DNA of 64,000 nucleotides from Vasconcelosia minhoensis LEGE 07310 (GTDB lineage Bacteria; Cyanobacteriota; Cyanobacteriia; Phormidesmidales; Phormidesmidaceae): NCBI RefSeq assembly GCF_015207255.1, contig NZ_JADEXG010000006.1, positions 1 to 64,000 of the forward strand, read 5' to 3'. Shown piece by piece: positions 34,585 to 44,243 of this stretch (position 1 is its first letter; each line of letters starts with the position of its first letter). The notes under the pieces were generated by a model. It saw only the letters and a program-made list of their open reading frames with translations, ran no database searches and was not told where the DNA came from. The position numbers and the translations under genes were made by a program.

Positions 34585-35958
34585 CTACGGCGTTTTGATT
34601 GTCGGCAAGCTAATCACGTAGCGGTAGCCGCTGTGCTCTGACCCTTGCAGAATTGTTTCGCCCTGATGGACGTTAGCTAGATAGCGGCTCAGCATTAGGC
34701 CTAGGGTCGGTCGAGCCGCATCCGACTGGGGCTGGCTGCTAGAATCGGCGACTAGGCTGCTCTGAATCCAGGCAACGACGGGCTGGGGGAGGTTTTCCCC
34801 CAGCCAGGGATTGGAGACCCAAAAGGTTAGCCTGAGGGTGTCTGCTTTACGAGAAATATGTAGCCGTACCGTGCTACCCGCTTCTGAGAGCAAAATCAGG
34901 CTGAAGGTGAGGTGATAGATGAGTGGCTTAATCACCTGTTTGTCTAATGTCCATAGCCGAGAACCGGGTTCTGCTGACAGCTTGAGGTCAACTTCTCGCG
35001 ACTGGGCAAGATTTTCCAATGGTCGCAGAGCCTGCTGGCTAAGCATTTCGACATCTAATGCTACCGGAGATAGCGGCTGTCCGGTTTCTAGAACGCTGAG
35101 GTCGATGATTTCATCTGCTAGGGTGAGCAGATTCTGACTGCTGTTGAGAATAATGCTGGCGTATTCCTGCTGTTTCTGGGTGAGGGAACCGTAAATTTCT
35201 CGGCTGAGCATACTGGCCATGCCGGTGATGGCCGTAAGCGGATTGCGTAGATCCTGAGTCAGCTGCGAGATCAGCGCTAGCCGGGCCGCATCGATGGTGG
35301 TGCTGGTAGTCGCAGCTTTCTCAGGCTCGTTAGCTGCCGCTACCGGCGGCTTCTCAGGCTCCTGTAGCCGGTACTGTTGCTCAAATTCGCTTAGGCTCCA
35401 ACGGGCGCTCAGCTCTAGGAAAGCAACGTCTTGGGGGGTGAACTGGCGCGGGAGCAAATCCATCACCGCCAGGGTTCCGATACAAACCTGGTCAGCGGTA
35501 AGCAGCGGCACACCCAGATAGGCTCGAACACCATACTGCTGCACCAGCAAACTGTCGGCAAAGGCGGGATGCTGGTTGGTGTCAGCAATCATCAGTACTT
35601 TGCCGCTTTCGACGACCTGGGTACAGAAAGACTCGCTGCGGGCAATCTGACGCGCTGCCGCCAGCTGATTCATCAGGCCCAGGTTGGAGAGCCCGACCGC
35701 TGACTTAAAGATTTGCCATTGACTGTTGACCACGCTGAACAGACAGATTGGTGCATTTAGCAGACGCGATGCAGTTTGAGTCGCCTCGTCGAACAGGGGG
35801 ACTGCGGCGGAGCCGAGCAGACCTCTAGGCAGCAGGTAGGCTTCGCGGATCTGGTCTCGCTCAGCCGCCGAGGGGCCTGCTAGCAGGCAAGCAGGCCAGG
35901 TCTCTAACACCTGATCTGACCCGTTAGAGGCTGCGGCTTGGGTAACACCATAGTTCAT
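34585..35958 (-). CDS. GAF-domain histidine kinase-like protein lacking phospho-acceptor His
   Basis: 457 residues, soluble. GAF domain about residues 40-205 (ICLFSVVNSQWQIFKSAVGL ... RAYLGVPLLTADQVCIGTLAVMD). A dimerisation region follows that fits HisKA (ALISQLTQDLRNPLTAITGMASML), but Gln stands where the His of the H box should be. The ATPase domain is also degenerate: neither the NG box nor a clear DxGxG is seen. It is likely a regulatory pseudokinase that senses through its GAF domain; similar LTQDLRNPLT proteins exist in cyanobacteria. Convergent with the XdhC gene and divergent from the Ser/Thr kinase gene. Confidence 0.85.
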   Translation of the reverse strand: MNYGVTQAAASNGSDQVLETWPACLLAGPSAAERDQIREAYLLPRGLLGSAAVPLFDEATQTASRLLNAPICLFSVVNSQWQIFKSAVGLSNLGLMNQLAAARQIARSESFCTQVVESGKVLMIADTNQHPAFADSLLVQQYGVRAYLGVPLLTADQVCIGTLAVMDLLPRQFTPQDVAFLELSARWSLSEFEQQYRLQEPEKPPVAAANEPEKAATTSTTIDAARLALISQLTQDLRNPLTAITGMASMLSREIYGSLTQKQQEYASIILNSSQNLLTLADEIIDLSVLETGQPLSPVALDVEMLSQQALRPLENLAQSREVDLKLSAEPGSRLWTLDKQVIKPLIYHLTFSLILLSEAGSTVRLHISRKADTLRLTFWVSNPWLGENLPQPVVAWIQSSLVADSSSQPQSDAARPTLGLMLSRYLANVHQGETILQGSEHSGYRYVISLPTIKTP

Positions 35959-36048
35959 CTCATTTGCCGCCTACAAAAGTAGGAATGGTTTGATACCTTC
36001 AGCATTCCCCGGGTGTTTGTGTCACTAAACTTTGCCGCTTTAGAAACT

Positions 36049-36054
36049 TATAAT
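36049..36054 (+). promoter_or_regulatory. consensus -10 box TATAAT upstream of Ser/Thr kinase gene
   Basis: A perfect -10 hexamer lies in the 304-base divergent gap (35959-36262), about 210 bases before the kinase start. No good -35 box at 17 bases is visible, as is common in cyanobacterial promoters. Otherwise I see nothing else to annotate in this gap. Confidence 0.4.
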
Positions 36055-36262
36055 ATTTGACTTTGTTTGAGATTTGCCAGCCGTAGCCAGACTGTTAGGT
36101 TGGCCGAGCCCCATGTCGAATCAGCTGGACTCCGTAAATCTGCTAGAGGTAAAGCCATCGAGCTAACCGGAGAAACCATAGAGTAAACTGATTAAGCCAT
36201 TGGCGATCGCATTTAAGCCCCGTTTAACCGTTAGATTAGATTATTTTTGGATAGAGTTTTTT

Positions 36263-38212
36263 ATGCCGTCTGCGATATCTATAGGAGCCGTTCTACAAAA
36301 TCGCTATCGGGTAGTCCAGCTGCTAGGGCAGGGCGGCTTTGGCCGAACCTATCTGGTCGAAGACCAAGGCCGCTTCAACGAGCCCTGCGCGCTTAAAGAG
36401 TTTGTCCCGGTACAGGGCGAAGATCGCTTTACCGACAAAGCCTCACAGCTGTTCCAGCGGGAAGCCGCAATTCTCTATCAGATTAGCCATCCGCAGATTC
36501 CCCAGTTTCGCGCCACCTTTGAAGAAAACCAGCGGCTGTTTCTGGTTCAGGACTATGTCGAGGGCGTCACCTATCGGCAGCTGCTCGATCGGCGGCAGTA
36601 CCAGGGCAAGGCATTCTCAGAAACCGAGGTACGGCAGTTTCTTCAGCAGCTGCTGCCAGTGCTGGCGCATATCCACGCTAAGGGCATCATTCACCGCGAC
36701 ATCAGCCCCGACAATATTATTCTGCGCCGCGCCGATCAGCTTCCCGTACTGATTGACTTTGGTGTCGTCAAAGAAGTCGTCACCCGGATTCAGTTTGCCT
36801 CTACAGCTGCCGCTGCGACGACTGTGGGTAAAGCGGGCTATGCGCCCAGCGAACAGATGCAGGCGGGTCGGGCCTATCCAAGCAGCGACCTGTTCTCGCT
36901 GGCAGTAACCGCAGTAGTCCTGCTAACCGGAAAGGAACCGGCTGCCCTATTTGACGATACGAGCTATACCTGGCAGTGGCAGAACTATGCCTCGGCGAGT
37001 CCTGCTTTCGCCCAGGTACTGAACAAAGCGCTGAACTACCGCCCGGGCGATCGCTATCAAAACGTTCGCGAAATGGTACAGGCGCTGAGCGATAGCCGGG
37101 GGAATATCGCCGTACCGCCGTCAGCTGGAACCACCGCCGCTCATTCTACATCTGAGCTGCGAACCGTAGCGGTGGGACGCCCCCAACCCCCGGCTACCGC
37201 CGCTGCTCAGCCCGCAACAGCTCGGCCCACACCGGCTCGACCAACCCGAGTGGCCCCGCCGCCGGAGCGCGTTTCTCTGCTCGAAAATCCCTGGGCCGTA
37301 ACGGCGATGGGCGTAGGGTTAGCGCTAGTAGCCGGAATTGGCGGCTGGGCCGTAGTCAGTGCCCTAAACTCGGATGTGGCCCCTAACTCAACGGTAACGC
37401 CGATGCCGACCGTTACGCCGACGCCCACGGTCGGTACGCCAACCCCCGATCCAGTGCCGACTGAGCCAGTGGACTACGACCAGCCGCTGACCCTGACACC
37501 GGGTAGCGCCCAGACGGTTGAGGGTTCGGTGGGCCAAGGCGACACGGTCAACTATCGCTTTCCTGCTGAAGCAGGCCAAACCCTATCGGTAGCTTTAGAC
37601 GGAGAAGGTGTCCTGCTAACGGTACTGGGGCCTAACGGGCAGGCTGTCAATAACCGGGCTAAGCGGGTCGCCAGCTGGAACGGTCGGCTCAGCGAGGCCG
37701 GTGAATATACGGTGCAGCTCAGCCCGGTGCGTGGACTGGAGAGTAGCAACTACAGTCTCAACCTAAACCTGACTAATCCTCCGACGACAGGCGAAAACAA
37801 TCCCGATCAGGGCTCACCCGATGACGCTAATCCCCCTGATGTAAATCAGCCCAAGCCAGAGCCCAAGCCCGAAGCCAACCCGGAGCCCAGCATTTCGCAG
37901 CAGCGGGTACAGTTCCCCGGCGGCGAGAGCAGCGCCCGCTATGCCAACAGCGTTAGTTCCGAGCAGATTCGGCGCTATGTCGTCAACGCGCAGCAGGGGC
38001 AGATTATGACCGTCCAGATCAGTAACTCCCAGGGGCCTGCTAAGTTTGACGTGCGGCTGCCGGGCGGCAGAATGATGGCAGATGCCGAAGATGTTTTATT
38101 CTGGCAGAGCTACCTGCCAGAGGGGGGCGACTACTTCATCGACGTGAAATCTGAGGGTGAGGCCGAGTTCACCCTTGACATTGCCGTCACCGCGCAGCTT
38201 GAGGGTCAGTAG
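36263..38212 (+). CDS. Ser/Thr protein kinase with two extracytoplasmic PPC-like domains
   Basis: 649 residues from the ATG at 36263. Kinase domain about residues 13-280: glycine loop LGQGGFGRTYLV, ALKEF lysine, HRDISPDN catalytic loop and DFGVVK; complete, so active. A Pro/Thr-rich juxtamembrane part, one membrane helix (about 345-367) and a PTPT-rich linker follow. The outer part has two similar beta domains: one starting at QPLTLTPGSAQTVEGSVGQGDTVNYRF and one at RVQFPGGESSARYANSVSS, both resembling bacterial pre-peptidase C-terminal (PPC) domains. A membrane-linked Hanks-type kinase sensing outside conditions. Confidence 0.9.
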   Translation: MPSAISIGAVLQNRYRVVQLLGQGGFGRTYLVEDQGRFNEPCALKEFVPVQGEDRFTDKASQLFQREAAILYQISHPQIPQFRATFEENQRLFLVQDYVEGVTYRQLLDRRQYQGKAFSETEVRQFLQQLLPVLAHIHAKGIIHRDISPDNIILRRADQLPVLIDFGVVKEVVTRIQFASTAAAATTVGKAGYAPSEQMQAGRAYPSSDLFSLAVTAVVLLTGKEPAALFDDTSYTWQWQNYASASPAFAQVLNKALNYRPGDRYQNVREMVQALSDSRGNIAVPPSAGTTAAHSTSELRTVAVGRPQPPATAAAQPATARPTPARPTRVAPPPERVSLLENPWAVTAMGVGLALVAGIGGWAVVSALNSDVAPNSTVTPMPTVTPTPTVGTPTPDPVPTEPVDYDQPLTLTPGSAQTVEGSVGQGDTVNYRFPAEAGQTLSVALDGEGVLLTVLGPNGQAVNNRAKRVASWNGRLSEAGEYTVQLSPVRGLESSNYSLNLNLTNPPTTGENNPDQGSPDDANPPDVNQPKPEPKPEANPEPSISQQRVQFPGGESSARYANSVSSEQIRRYVVNAQQGQIMTVQISNSQGPAKFDVRLPGGRMMADAEDVLFWQSYLPEGGDYFIDVKSEGEAEFTLDIAVTAQLEGQ

Positions 38213-38258
38213 GCCCGCCAGACCCATTGAGCAAAATGAGCAAACGTCCCGAGAAACT

Positions 38259-38951
38259 GTGAAAGCCTTACTTGTCGCCGGAACCGATACCGATAGTGGC
38301 AAAACCTTACTGACAACGGCTTTGGTGGCCTACTGGCAGAAGTACTGCGATCGCTACCGCATCGGCGTTTGCAAACCCGTCCAGTCCGGGGTGGGCGATC
38401 GCGAACTCTATCAGCGGCTGTTTCAGCTCGACCAGACCGCGGCAGAACTCAATCCTCTCTATTATCAGGCTCCTCTCGCGCCGCCCCTGGCCGCTGCGAA
38501 AGAAGGCAGGCAGGTGGATCTGGCCGTCGCCTGGCAGACCCTATCCCAGCTGATGGCTGAGCGCGACTGGGTACTGGTGGAGAGCGCTGGGGGGCTGGGC
38601 TCACCGCTCACAGCAGAGCTGACCGTAGCCGACCTGGCGGCAGACTGGCGGCTGCCGGTGGTGCTAGTGGTGACAGTACGGCTGGGCGCGATCGCGGCAG
38701 CCGTCGCCAACGTGGCCCTCGCCCGGCAGGCCCGGGTCAACCTCAAGGGCATCGTGCTCAACTGCCGGGAGCCGCGTACCCAGGCCGAGATTGCCGACTG
38801 GACGCCCACCGAGCTAATTGAGTCGCTGACGCGGGTACCGATTCTAGGCATCCTGCCCCACCTGTCAGATCCGACTGACCTGACGGCCCTGGCCGACGCA
38901 GCGGCCCAGCTCGACCTGGAGGCGCTAATGCCCCAGCCCTACTGGGTCTAA
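38259..38951 (+). CDS. bioD: dethiobiotin synthase
   Basis: 230 residues from the GTG at 38259 (VKALLVAGTDTDSGKTLL); a longer frame overlapping the kinase gene is not family-like. Converts 7,8-diaminopelargonate, CO2 and ATP to dethiobiotin. P-loop GTDTDSGKT, KPVQSG substrate loop and ESAGGLGSPLT (metal/nucleotide) are present. No other biotin genes are near. Starts 46 bases after the kinase stop. Confidence 0.92.
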   Translation: MKALLVAGTDTDSGKTLLTTALVAYWQKYCDRYRIGVCKPVQSGVGDRELYQRLFQLDQTAAELNPLYYQAPLAPPLAAAKEGRQVDLAVAWQTLSQLMAERDWVLVESAGGLGSPLTAELTVADLAADWRLPVVLVVTVRLGAIAAAVANVALARQARVNLKGIVLNCREPRTQAEIADWTPTELIESLTRVPILGILPHLSDPTDLTALADAAAQLDLEALMPQPYWV

Positions 38952-39030
38952 TTAAGGGGTCTAAGCTGAACCTGAACCGACTTCAAAAAATCTGTCAAGA
39001 TAGGAATCTCATCTCTATTCGCGACTGGCC

Positions 39031-40242
39031 ATGATTGCGCTTTCTCCTCCGCTGACCACTGATTTCTCGGCTGTGCGCCCCGACATTCAGCATCTGCAAG
39101 ATTCGCTGGTGGCCTGGCGGCGGCAGCTACACCAGAAGCCGGAGCTGGGGTTTGAGGAGGCAATCACGGCGGGCTTTATCAGCGATAAGCTGAGCGAGTG
39201 GGGCATTGAGCACCAAACTCAGATTGCCAAAACCGGCATAGTCGCGGTAATCCTGGGCCAGCAGCCGGGACCGGTGCTGGCGATTCGGGCCGACATGGAC
39301 GCGCTACCCGTGCAGGAGCTGAACCAGGTGCCCTATCGCTCGCAGCACGAGGGCAAAATGCACGCCTGCGGCCACGACGGCCATGTGACGATTGCTCTGG
39401 GAACGGCCCGATATCTGATGCAGAACCGCGATCGCTTCCGCGGCACCGTCAAAATTATCTTTCAGCCTGCCGAAGAAGGCCCCGGCGGCGCTAAGCCGAT
39501 GATTGAGGCGGGCGTTTTACAAAATCCAGCCGTCGATGCGATTATTGGCCTGCATCTTTGGAATAATTTGCCCCTGGGAACGGTTGGGGTGCGCAGCGGC
39601 CCGCTGATGGCGGCGACGGAGTTTTTCCACTGCACGATTCAGGGCCAGGGCGGACACGGCGCGATTCCGCACCAGACAGTTGATTCGGTCGTGGTCGGGG
39701 CGCAGGTGGTGAACGCGCTACAAACGATTGTGTCGCGCAACATCGACCCGCTGAAGTCGGCGGTGGTCACAATTGGTCAGTTTAACGCGGGGACGGCAGT
39801 GAACGTAATTGCCGATAGCGCCCGTCTGAGCGGCACCGTCCGATATTACGATCGCGACTATGCAACACTGATTCCCCAGCGGATTGAGCAGATTATCGCC
39901 GGGGTTTGTCAGGCCCATGGCGCTAGCTATGAACTCGACTATCAGCGCCTATACCCGCCAGTCGTCAACCATCCCGAGCTGGCCGATCTGGTACGGTCAG
40001 TGGCGCTGTCGGTGGTTGAAACACCGGTGGGGATCGTGCCCGAATGCCAGACCATGGGCGGCGAAGACATGGCCTTTTTCCTGGAGTCCGTGCCCGGCTG
40101 CTATTTTTTCCTGGGCTCGGCCAACGTCGGCAGAGGGCTGGCCTATCCCCACCACCATCCCCGCTTTGACTTTGACGAAACGGCGCTGGGGGTTGGGGTA
40201 GAGCTGTTTGTTCGCTGTGTGGAAAAGTTTAGCACCCCATGA
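39031..40242 (+). CDS. M20 family amidohydrolase (IAA-amino acid/hippurate hydrolase type)
   Basis: 403 residues. Peptidase family M20D: two-metal site ligands seen in LAIRADMDALPVQE (Asp), CGHDGHVT (His and Asp), FQPAEEGPGGAKPM (Glu-Glu) and HHPRFDFDETALGVG near the C-terminus. A dimerisation domain lies about residues 185-300. Cleaves an acyl group from an amino acid; substrate not known. Overlaps the DUF3318 gene by four bases (ATGA), suggesting translational coupling. Confidence 0.9.
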   Translation: MIALSPPLTTDFSAVRPDIQHLQDSLVAWRRQLHQKPELGFEEAITAGFISDKLSEWGIEHQTQIAKTGIVAVILGQQPGPVLAIRADMDALPVQELNQVPYRSQHEGKMHACGHDGHVTIALGTARYLMQNRDRFRGTVKIIFQPAEEGPGGAKPMIEAGVLQNPAVDAIIGLHLWNNLPLGTVGVRSGPLMAATEFFHCTIQGQGGHGAIPHQTVDSVVVGAQVVNALQTIVSRNIDPLKSAVVTIGQFNAGTAVNVIADSARLSGTVRYYDRDYATLIPQRIEQIIAGVCQAHGASYELDYQRLYPPVVNHPELADLVRSVALSVVETPVGIVPECQTMGGEDMAFFLESVPGCYFFLGSANVGRGLAYPHHHPRFDFDETALGVGVELFVRCVEKFSTP

Positions 40243-40838
40243 GCTTTAGCAACGAGATTCCCCGCCTGCGCGACCTGATGTCGGCCACTGGGCGGATGAA
40301 GGTTCGCATTCAAACCGCGACCGATGCGGCGAAGGTAATCCAGTCGCCATTCCCTAAGCCCTGGAAGCCAGAAAACCCGGTCTTCATTAATTTTGATCTG
40401 TGGCATCAGCTGCCCCAGCCCCAGCGCGACCTGGTTTTTCTGCGGGAGGTAAGCTGGCTGACGGCGGTGCGAATTTTCAAGGTGGATATCTATCAGGGGG
40501 TTGCGATCGCGGGTCTCTTCGGCGCTCTGTTCGAACTGGCCCAGGGCGATGCGATTGGTCTGGTAACGGCGGGCGGGCTAACGGCGTTTGCCGGAGCTCA
40601 AGTCTGGCGCAGCAGTCGCGGCACCCAGGCGGAGATTACAGCTGACGAATCTGCGCTGAGAGTGGCCCAGCGGCGGGGATACAACCTGCCCGAGTCTGCT
40701 CAGTACCTAATTGAGGGTACCGAGGGAATTGCAGAGCTGGAACGCCGTCCGCTTACCTTTATCGAGCTGCTGCGCTGTCAAAGTTTACGCGCCGTGGTTA
40801 GAGCCACTCAGGTTTCCGATAAGCTAAGGACTGAGTAA
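40239..40838 (+). CDS. DUF3318 family membrane protein
   Basis: 199 residues. Matches the pattern of the cyanobacterial DUF3318 family: NEIPRLRDLMSATGRMK N-terminus, FINFDLWHQLPQPQRDLVFLREVSWL, then a hydrophobic hairpin (about residues 83-117) and a C-terminal helical part. Function unknown; the conserved acid-aromatic block before the membrane part is the family hallmark. Coupled to the amidohydrolase gene. Confidence 0.85.
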   Translation: MSFSNEIPRLRDLMSATGRMKVRIQTATDAAKVIQSPFPKPWKPENPVFINFDLWHQLPQPQRDLVFLREVSWLTAVRIFKVDIYQGVAIAGLFGALFELAQGDAIGLVTAGGLTAFAGAQVWRSSRGTQAEITADESALRVAQRRGYNLPESAQYLIEGTEGIAELERRPLTFIELLRCQSLRAVVRATQVSDKLRTE

Positions 40839-40856
40839 GTCAAAGGCAGGCAATGT

Positions 40857-41966
40857 ATGGACGTCAAAGCAGCAGTGGCGCACGCAGCAGGGCAGCCGCT
40901 AACGATTGAAACGGTGCAGCTAGAAGGGCCAAAAGCGGGGGAAGTGCTGGTCGAACTCAAGGCGACCGGGATCTGTCACACCGATGCCTACACGCTTTCA
41001 GGCAAAGACCCGGAAGGACTATTTCCGGCGGTGCTGGGCCATGAGGGCGCAGGTATTGTGGTAGAAGTCGGCCCTGACGTCAGCAGCGTTAAACCTGGCG
41101 ATCACGTGATTCCGCTCTATACGCCGGAATGTCGGAACTGTGAATACTGCCTGAGCCAGAAAACGAATCTCTGTCAGGCCATTCGGTCCACCCAGGGTAA
41201 GGGACTAATGCCGGACGGAACCAGCCGTTTTTCGCTGGATGGCGAGCCGCTCTATCACTACATGGGCACCTCCACCTTTGCCAATTACACCGTCCTGCCC
41301 GAAATTGCCGTCGCTAAAATTCGTGAAGACGCGCCCTTCGACAAGGTTTGCTACATCGGTTGCGGTGTCACTACAGGCGTCGGCGCGGTGGTGAACACGG
41401 CCAAAGTCGAACCCGGCTCGAACGTGATTGTGTTTGGGCTGGGCGGCATTGGTCTGAATGTGATTCAGGGCTGCCGCATGGTCGGGGCGAATATGATTGT
41501 CGGCGTAGACATCAATCCGGCTAAACGACCGCTGGCTGAAAAATTTGGCATGACGCACTTCGTCAATCCCCAAGAGATTGACGGCGATCTGGTGCCCTAT
41601 TTGGTTGAGCTGACTAAGGGCGGAGCCGACTACACCTTTGAGTGCATCGGCAATGTGAACATCATGCGCCAGGCGCTGGAAAGCTGCCATAAGGGCTGGG
41701 GCGAAAGCGTGGTGATTGGCGTCGCCGAGGGCGGCAAGGAGATTGCCACGCGACCGTTTCAGCTGGTGACTGGGCGGGTCTGGCGCGGCTCGGCCTTTGG
41801 TGGGGCCAGGGGACGTACAGATGTCCCAAAAATTGTGGACTGGTACATGGACGGCAAAATTAACATTGACGACCTGATTACCCACACCATGCCCTTGGAG
41901 AAAATCAATCACGGCTTCGACCTGATGCAAGAAGGCAAATCCATCCGCAGCGTTGTGCTGTATTAG
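40857..41966 (+). CDS. frmA: S-(hydroxymethyl)glutathione dehydrogenase, class III alcohol dehydrogenase
   Basis: 369 residues. Oxidises the spontaneous adduct of formaldehyde and glutathione to S-formylglutathione with NAD, a detoxification step. Catalytic zinc ligands are in [10 protein letters not shown] and GHEGAGIV; the structural zinc site is [18 protein letters not shown] fold [14 protein letters not shown]; and the [10 protein letters not shown] segment is typical for class III. No esterase (frmB) neighbour is visible. Confidence 0.95.
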   Translation: MDVKAAVAHAAGQPLTIETVQLEGPKAGEVLVELKATGICHTDAYTLSGKDPEGLFPAVLGHEGAGIVVEVGPDVSSVKPGDHVIPLYTPECRNCEYCLSQKTNLCQAIRSTQGKGLMPDGTSRFSLDGEPLYHYMGTSTFANYTVLPEIAVAKIREDAPFDKVCYIGCGVTTGVGAVVNTAKVEPGSNVIVFGLGGIGLNVIQGCRMVGANMIVGVDINPAKRPLAEKFGMTHFVNPQEIDGDLVPYLVELTKGGADYTFECIGNVNIMRQALESCHKGWGESVVIGVAEGGKEIATRPFQLVTGRVWRGSAFGGARGRTDVPKIVDWYMDGKINIDDLITHTMPLEKINHGFDLMQEGKSIRSVVLY

Positions 41967-41974
41967 CGTCAGCG

Positions 41975-42553
41975 TCAGACAAACTTGCACGGACGCTGGA
42001 TCGCCTCGTACAGCGTCTCTTCGTAAGTCATATTGTCAACCTCGATGGCGCCAAAGCGCTCCAGATGGGGATTCATAATCTGAGCGTCGAAGAGCAGAAA
42101 ATTACGCTGACGCAGATGCTCAACCAGTTTCACCATCGCCACTTTGGACCCTTCAGGAATGTGGTAGAACATCGATTCACCGATAAAAGCTCCACCCAGG
42201 ACGATGCCCAAAAAGCCTCCGGCCAGCTGCTCGCCCTGCCAGGTCTCAAAGCTGTGGGCAAAGCCAGCCCGATGCAGCTGGTGATAAACCTGTTTTAGCT
42301 CGTCGGAAATCCAGGTCGTCTCTCGGTCGGCGCAGCCCTCCACCACCTGCGCAAAGGCGCGATCGATGGCTGGGGTGAAGCAGTCCCGATTCAACGTCCG
42401 ACGCAGCGACTTGGGATAGCGAAAACGGCTATCCAAGGGAATCAGCGCCCGCTGTCGACTGGAGTACCAGGACAGCGATTCCTGCTCTTCATCGGCCATC
42501 AGAAAATATCCCTGGGCATAGCACTGGAGGATATGGGGAATTGAGAAGGCCAT
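41975..42553 (-). CDS. aat: leucyl/phenylalanyl-tRNA-protein transferase
   Basis: 192 residues from the ATG at 42553; the longer frame to 42673 would begin with an unrelated hydrophobic extension and run into the divergent gene. Transfers Leu or Phe from tRNA to N-terminal Lys/Arg of proteins for degradation by the N-degron pathway. Signatures: [74 protein letters not shown]. Divergent from 42632, with 78 bases between. Confidence 0.93.
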   Translation of the reverse strand: MAFSIPHILQCYAQGYFLMADEEQESLSWYSSRQRALIPLDSRFRYPKSLRRTLNRDCFTPAIDRAFAQVVEGCADRETTWISDELKQVYHQLHRAGFAHSFETWQGEQLAGGFLGIVLGGAFIGESMFYHIPEGSKVAMVKLVEHLRQRNFLLFDAQIMNPHLERFGAIEVDNMTYEETLYEAIQRPCKFV

Positions 42554-42574
42554 CCGGTCGTGAGCTGAGGTGGA

Positions 42575-42580
42575 TATAAT
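42575..42580 (+). promoter_or_regulatory. consensus -10 box TATAAT for gene at 42632
   Basis: A perfect -10 hexamer lies 51 bases before the ATG at 42632 in the short divergent gap with aat. No -35 at the usual spacing is seen. Confidence 0.4.
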
Positions 42581-42631
42581 TGCTATGTTAAAGGTCAAAA
42601 GCCCGATCAGCAGGGGCCAAAATAGACGGCT

Positions 42632-42961
42632 ATGGCTGAACCCATCGAATCGGTAACACTTCCTCCCGCCCAAGATGCTGAGCAGGAAGGTCAGTGGCTG
42701 AAGACAAAGCTTCAGCAGTGGCTAGACGAAGAATTTTTGCCAGAGATTATCAACGTTCACATTGCCGCCCGAGCTTCCCAGGTTTTTACCCGCCACCGGC
42801 TTGAAGGCGAAACCGACCTGAACGCCCTCGTCATGGCCGTCTTGACTGAGATGCAGGGCTATGACTTTTCTAAGAGCTTTTACAGCGAATTTGCTGTGGC
42901 CAATGCCGTCGGCGATCTGCTGCTCGATAGCCTAGGCATCGAGCGCTGCTGCGGTAATTAG
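42632..42961 (+). CDS. conserved hypothetical protein, 109 residues
   Basis: Soluble, helical and acidic; one part ([44 protein letters not shown]) is quite unlike random translation and, together with its promoter and the terminator after it, supports a real gene. I know similar short proteins in cyanobacteria but no function. C-terminal RCCGN holds two adjacent Cys. Confidence 0.75.
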   Translation: MAEPIESVTLPPAQDAEQEGQWLKTKLQQWLDEEFLPEIINVHIAARASQVFTRHRLEGETDLNALVMAVLTEMQGYDFSKSFYSEFAVANAVGDLLLDSLGIERCCGN

Positions 42962-42981
42962 TCAATAGCTCTGTGAAAATA

Positions 42982-43018
42982 ATAAAAGCGTCGGATGCAA
43001 TACATCCAACGCTTTTAT
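42982..43018. terminator. bidirectional terminator between 42961 and rpsN
   Basis: AAAAGCGT-C-GGATG pairs with CATCC-A-ACGCTTTT around a CAATA loop. The stem is flanked by A on the 5' side and T on the 3' side, so it can terminate transcription on both strands. It separates the small gene from the convergent rpsN. Confidence 0.85.
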
Positions 43019-43051
43019 CTAATATTCTGGCCAAGAGGCTGAAACTGAGCC

Positions 43052-43354
43052 TTACCAGCTAGATTTAACCACGCCAGGAAGCAGTCCTTGGTGGGCCATC
43101 TCGCGCATAGCGTTGCGGCACAGACCAAAGTCGCGGTAGTAGCCCCGGGGGCGGCCTGTCAGCCAGCAGCGATTATTCAGCCGAGAGGGAGCACTATTGC
43201 GGGGCAGCTGCTGAATCTTACGGTGAATGGCCAGCCGTTCTGCCTGGTTGCTGGCGTTTTCAAACTGCTGCATCAGCGCTTCACGCTTCTCGGCGTACTT
43301 TTCAACCATCTTTTCGCGCTTTTTCTGGCGCACAATCATGCTTTTCTTGGCCAT
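43052..43354 (-). CDS. rpsN: 30S ribosomal protein S14
   Basis: 100 residues, long (zinc-less) type of uS14 as in most cyanobacteria: [25 protein letters not shown] and the C-terminal [43 protein letters not shown]. It encodes a small-subunit protein standing alone here rather than in the spc operon. Start is ATG with no clear ribosome binding site. Confidence 0.97.
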   Translation of the reverse strand: MAKKSMIVRQKKREKMVEKYAEKREALMQQFENASNQAERLAIHRKIQQLPRNSAPSRLNNRCWLTGRPRGYYRDFGLCRNAMREMAHQGLLPGVVKSSW

Positions 43355-43481
43355 ACTGTCGGTTTATTTTGGCGGTTTAGTTTGGGTTAATCACAGTCTC
43401 TAATGGTAGCGGGTTAGACCGGCTTCTGTAAACCGGCTGGGGTAGTTTTCTGCCACCTTTGGTCAACTTTGAGAGCTAGCT

Positions 43482-44213
43482 TTAGGATTGCGCCTTAGCG
43501 CTGGGCTTGCTTTTAGGCTTTCGACTGGTTGTTTTCTTCTCGACAGCGGCCTTCAGCAGTTTGGGGCCAGCGGCACAGAGCGGAATCAGGGTACAGCGAT
43601 CGCACTGCGGACTGCGAGCCGAACAAACCGCCCGCCCATGGTAGATCAGCCGAATCGACCAGTTCTCCCAGTCGGCCTGGGGCAGCAGCTTCATCAGATC
43701 CTGCTCGATTTTGATCGGTTCGCTGTGCTTAGTCAGACCAAAGCGATTGGTCAGACGCTTGACGTGGGTATCAACCGTTACCCCTTCGTGAATGCCAAAG
43801 GCATGGGCCAGGACAACGTTTGCGGTTTTGCGCGCTACGCCCGGCAGCCCCGTTAGCTCCGCCATCGTCCGGGGAACTTCGCCGCCGTACTCGGTGACAA
43901 TTTTATGACAGGCGGCCTGGATATTTTTGGCCTTATTTCGATAAAAGCCGGTGGAGCGTACCAGCTGCTCTAGCTCGGTAATATCAGCGGCGGCCAGCGC
44001 TTGGGCATTGGGGAATCGCTCGAACAGAGCTGGCGTCACCAGGTTGACCCGTTCATCGGTGCACTGAGCCGAGAGGATGGTCGCCACCATCAGCTGCACC
44101 GGCGTTTCATAATCCAGCGAGCAGGGCGCTTCCGGGTAAAGCTGCTTGAGCTGAGCTAGGATTTCCAGCGATCGCTGTTTTTTCGTCAGGCGTTTAGGAG
44201 GCGCGGTACTCAC
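43482..44213 (-). CDS. nth: endonuclease III
   Basis: 243 residues. DNA glycosylase/AP lyase for oxidised pyrimidines. Helix-hairpin-helix LTGLPGVARKTANVVLAHAFG with catalytic Lys (RKTAN) and the Asp in VDTHVKR; C-terminal [4Fe-4S] loop C-x6-C-x2-C-x5-C (CSARSPQCDRCTLIPLC). A Lys/Ser-rich tail of about 25 residues follows the cluster. Confidence 0.97.
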   Translation of the reverse strand: MSTAPPKRLTKKQRSLEILAQLKQLYPEAPCSLDYETPVQLMVATILSAQCTDERVNLVTPALFERFPNAQALAAADITELEQLVRSTGFYRNKAKNIQAACHKIVTEYGGEVPRTMAELTGLPGVARKTANVVLAHAFGIHEGVTVDTHVKRLTNRFGLTKHSEPIKIEQDLMKLLPQADWENWSIRLIYHGRAVCSARSPQCDRCTLIPLCAAGPKLLKAAVEKKTTSRKPKSKPSAKAQS

Positions 44214-44243
44214 TGAAATAACTTGGCAGATTTACTGGCAGAT

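Noticed and set aside
38157-38258. Longer bioD start overlapping the kinase gene
   Set aside because: The extra residues (Pro/Ser/Arg-rich) are not family-like and come from the reading frame over the kinase end; a GTG at 38259 gives the right N-terminus.
42554-42673. N-terminal hydrophobic extension of aat
   Set aside because: It would overlap the divergent gene at 42632 and its promoter and lacks similarity with the family; the ATG at 42553 is better.
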